Shown one piece after another: positions 62,830 through 64,000 of a stretch of DNA of 64,000 nt; positions within the stretch are counted from its first letter, which is position 1; each line of letters starts with the position of its first letter. The translations under genes and the position numbers were made by a program. The notes beneath the pieces were generated by a model. The model was not told the DNA's origin and did not search any database. It saw only the letters and a list, made by a program, of their open reading frames with translations. Origin of the DNA: Primulina eburnea (Eukaryota; Streptophyta; Magnoliopsida; Lamiales; Gesneriaceae). The stretch spans positions 34,523,913 through 34,587,912 of the forward strand of contig NC_133106.1 in assembly GCF_022965805.1 (NCBI RefSeq), in the 5' to 3' direction.

Positions 62830-64000
62830 GTAATCCATAGATAATTCTAGAATAAACGATTAATTGTGTATGTGTTTGTTTTTTGCTGCATGCATGTTGA
62901 TGAAGCTTTGCTCGTGTACTGATCTGTTCTTGGTTTATACGAATCCCAAGTGTCAATTAGGTTTTCGGAACGTCGAATTTATGTTGGGAGTGAAGCACTA
63001 GGTCTAGTGGGACCTGTAAATAAATGTGAAGGGTAATAGCTCATGCAAATGGGTGGTTTTAAGTATCAAGTGGGTTTATTGGTTGTCTTGGGATTAAGGA
63101 ATCTCGACATTATGGCTTTTATGAGGCGCTATTTTCCTTCAACAGAGAAGGGTTTCGTTTATTAAAGTCGCCTTCTTGAAATAATTTACTTGTCCTTGTT
63201 ACCTTTCTTCACATGTCTTTGGTGATGGGAAAAAAATTATTTGGCTACTTATTTAATCACTGTTCTTGGATCCTGAAATTGTTTCACATTTATTATCACA
63301 TTATTTCGGATGCATGGACACTTACCACTTGAACTGTTTTCTAATGAATTTCATAGTAATTATGCACTTGACCAGTTAAATGTTGATTGAAATGGTTCAG
63401 AAGATCATGGTGGGAGTCCTTGTTAATATAACAGTGTTTCTGTCCGTTGAGTGATTTAGATTGTTAAAATTTGACAGATTTTTTTTCTTCATTTAAATAT
63501 CTGTATAATTTACGGTTCATTAAGCTCTTTTGGTCATCTGAAATTGAGTGAAGCTTTTCTCCTTGAACATTTCCTATCTCCTTTGTTTTGCATCCACTAC
63601 AAGAATAAATGCTTATTGTGACATTCATAAATGTCATCATATTCAATATTTAGTGACATTTAAGTTTTAGTGACACCTCCAACAAATGTCCTCTATTCCA
63701 ATGTCGTCTTAAACTTCCTGACATTTTTTAATGTCCTCTCTGCATTTCGTTTCTTTAGACTGCATCACGTTGAACTTGATGGTGCATATTACTGCTTCTG
63801 TGTAATTCTGATGCAAAATTGATCCTCAAAATCCTATTTAAGTTTGGTCTCGACCCCTTGAACAGTTGAACATTTGTGATCTTATCATGTGTTCGTTGTA
63901 TAACTTGTCCCGTTTTATCAAAGTTTCCTTTGGTTAGAGTTGCTGAACATAGGCGTTTTCAAGTATCTATATTTTTCCTAAAAGCTCATCCTTGGCACTT
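62830..64000 (+). other. First intron of the AHL1-like gene (partial)
   Basis: Sequence from the exon 1 donor to the window edge. No further exon is recognisable. It contains a CACTA-type MITE candidate at 63595-63762. Confidence 0.6.
63595..63762. mobile_element. CACTA-type MITE candidate
   Basis: The left end CACTACAAGAATAAA matches the plant CACTA terminal motif. The right end TTCTTTAGACTG is a worn version of its reverse complement. Inside each end is a GACATT...AATGTC inverted motif (about 63620-63635 and 63720-63735), like subterminal repeats. ATC precedes the left end, and CATC follows the right end one base later, a possible 3-bp duplication. About 168 bp, non-coding. Confidence 0.45.

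Noticed and set aside
1..64000. CRISPR arrays, operons, or a novel multi-gene system
   Set aside because: The window is eukaryotic plant DNA with dispersed, unrelated genes. No regularly spaced repeat array, gene cluster or plasmid/viral module was seen.
1..64000. Functional tRNA, rRNA or known microRNA genes
   Set aside because: I looked for tRNA B boxes and common plant miRNA motifs by eye; only SINE-like and worn tRNA-like blocks turned up. A tRNAscan or covariance search would be needed to exclude weaker ones.

Overview
This is plant nuclear DNA: AT-rich, with long intergenic stretches, many-exon genes with canonical GT/AG introns, and small plant transposable elements. The proteins point to a dicot. 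A GAGAC-ended dispersed repeat, present in at least four copies, is one I associate with asterids, perhaps Lamiales; that placement is inference only.

Five genes can be supported. (1) 7020-13087, minus: a 14-exon, 817-aa SMP/C2 membrane-contact-site protein of the NTMC2 type 3 (SYTF) kind. (2) 19455-30632, plus: a 19-exon armadillo-repeat kinesin matching ARK1/MRH2. Its motor region carries two separate one-base A insertions that break the frame. (3) 34383-35246, minus: an intronless AT-hook/PPC protein like AHL22, with an Arg-to-Ile change in the conserved GRFEIL core. (4) 48451-50937, plus: a 7-exon four-ACT-domain protein, ACR8, 441 aa. (5) 62457 to beyond the right edge, plus: the first exon of an AHL1-like AT-hook protein.

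The remaining sequence (about 1-7.0, 13.1-19.4, 30.6-34.4, 35.2-48.4 and 50.9-62.4 kb) has no convincing coding region. It holds a 361-bp TRIM retroelement with an exact 5-bp target-site duplication and a Met-tRNA primer site, plus two eroded relatives in the opposite orientation. It also holds a ~97-bp tRNA-derived SINE with 13-bp duplications, two Helitron-like elements sharing a 3' hairpin core, a CACTA-type MITE candidate, an LTR-like piece with a GC-rich palindromic minisatellite, and long (TA)n and poly-C tracts. A cluster of six CACGTG boxes lies upstream of ACR8.

The genes do not form a pathway or cluster; this is ordinary plant gene order. I see no new multi-gene system. The most useful leads are the two kinesin frameshifts (one of which also creates a strong splice donor), the altered GRFEIL motif, the G-box cluster and the well-delimited small retroelements.
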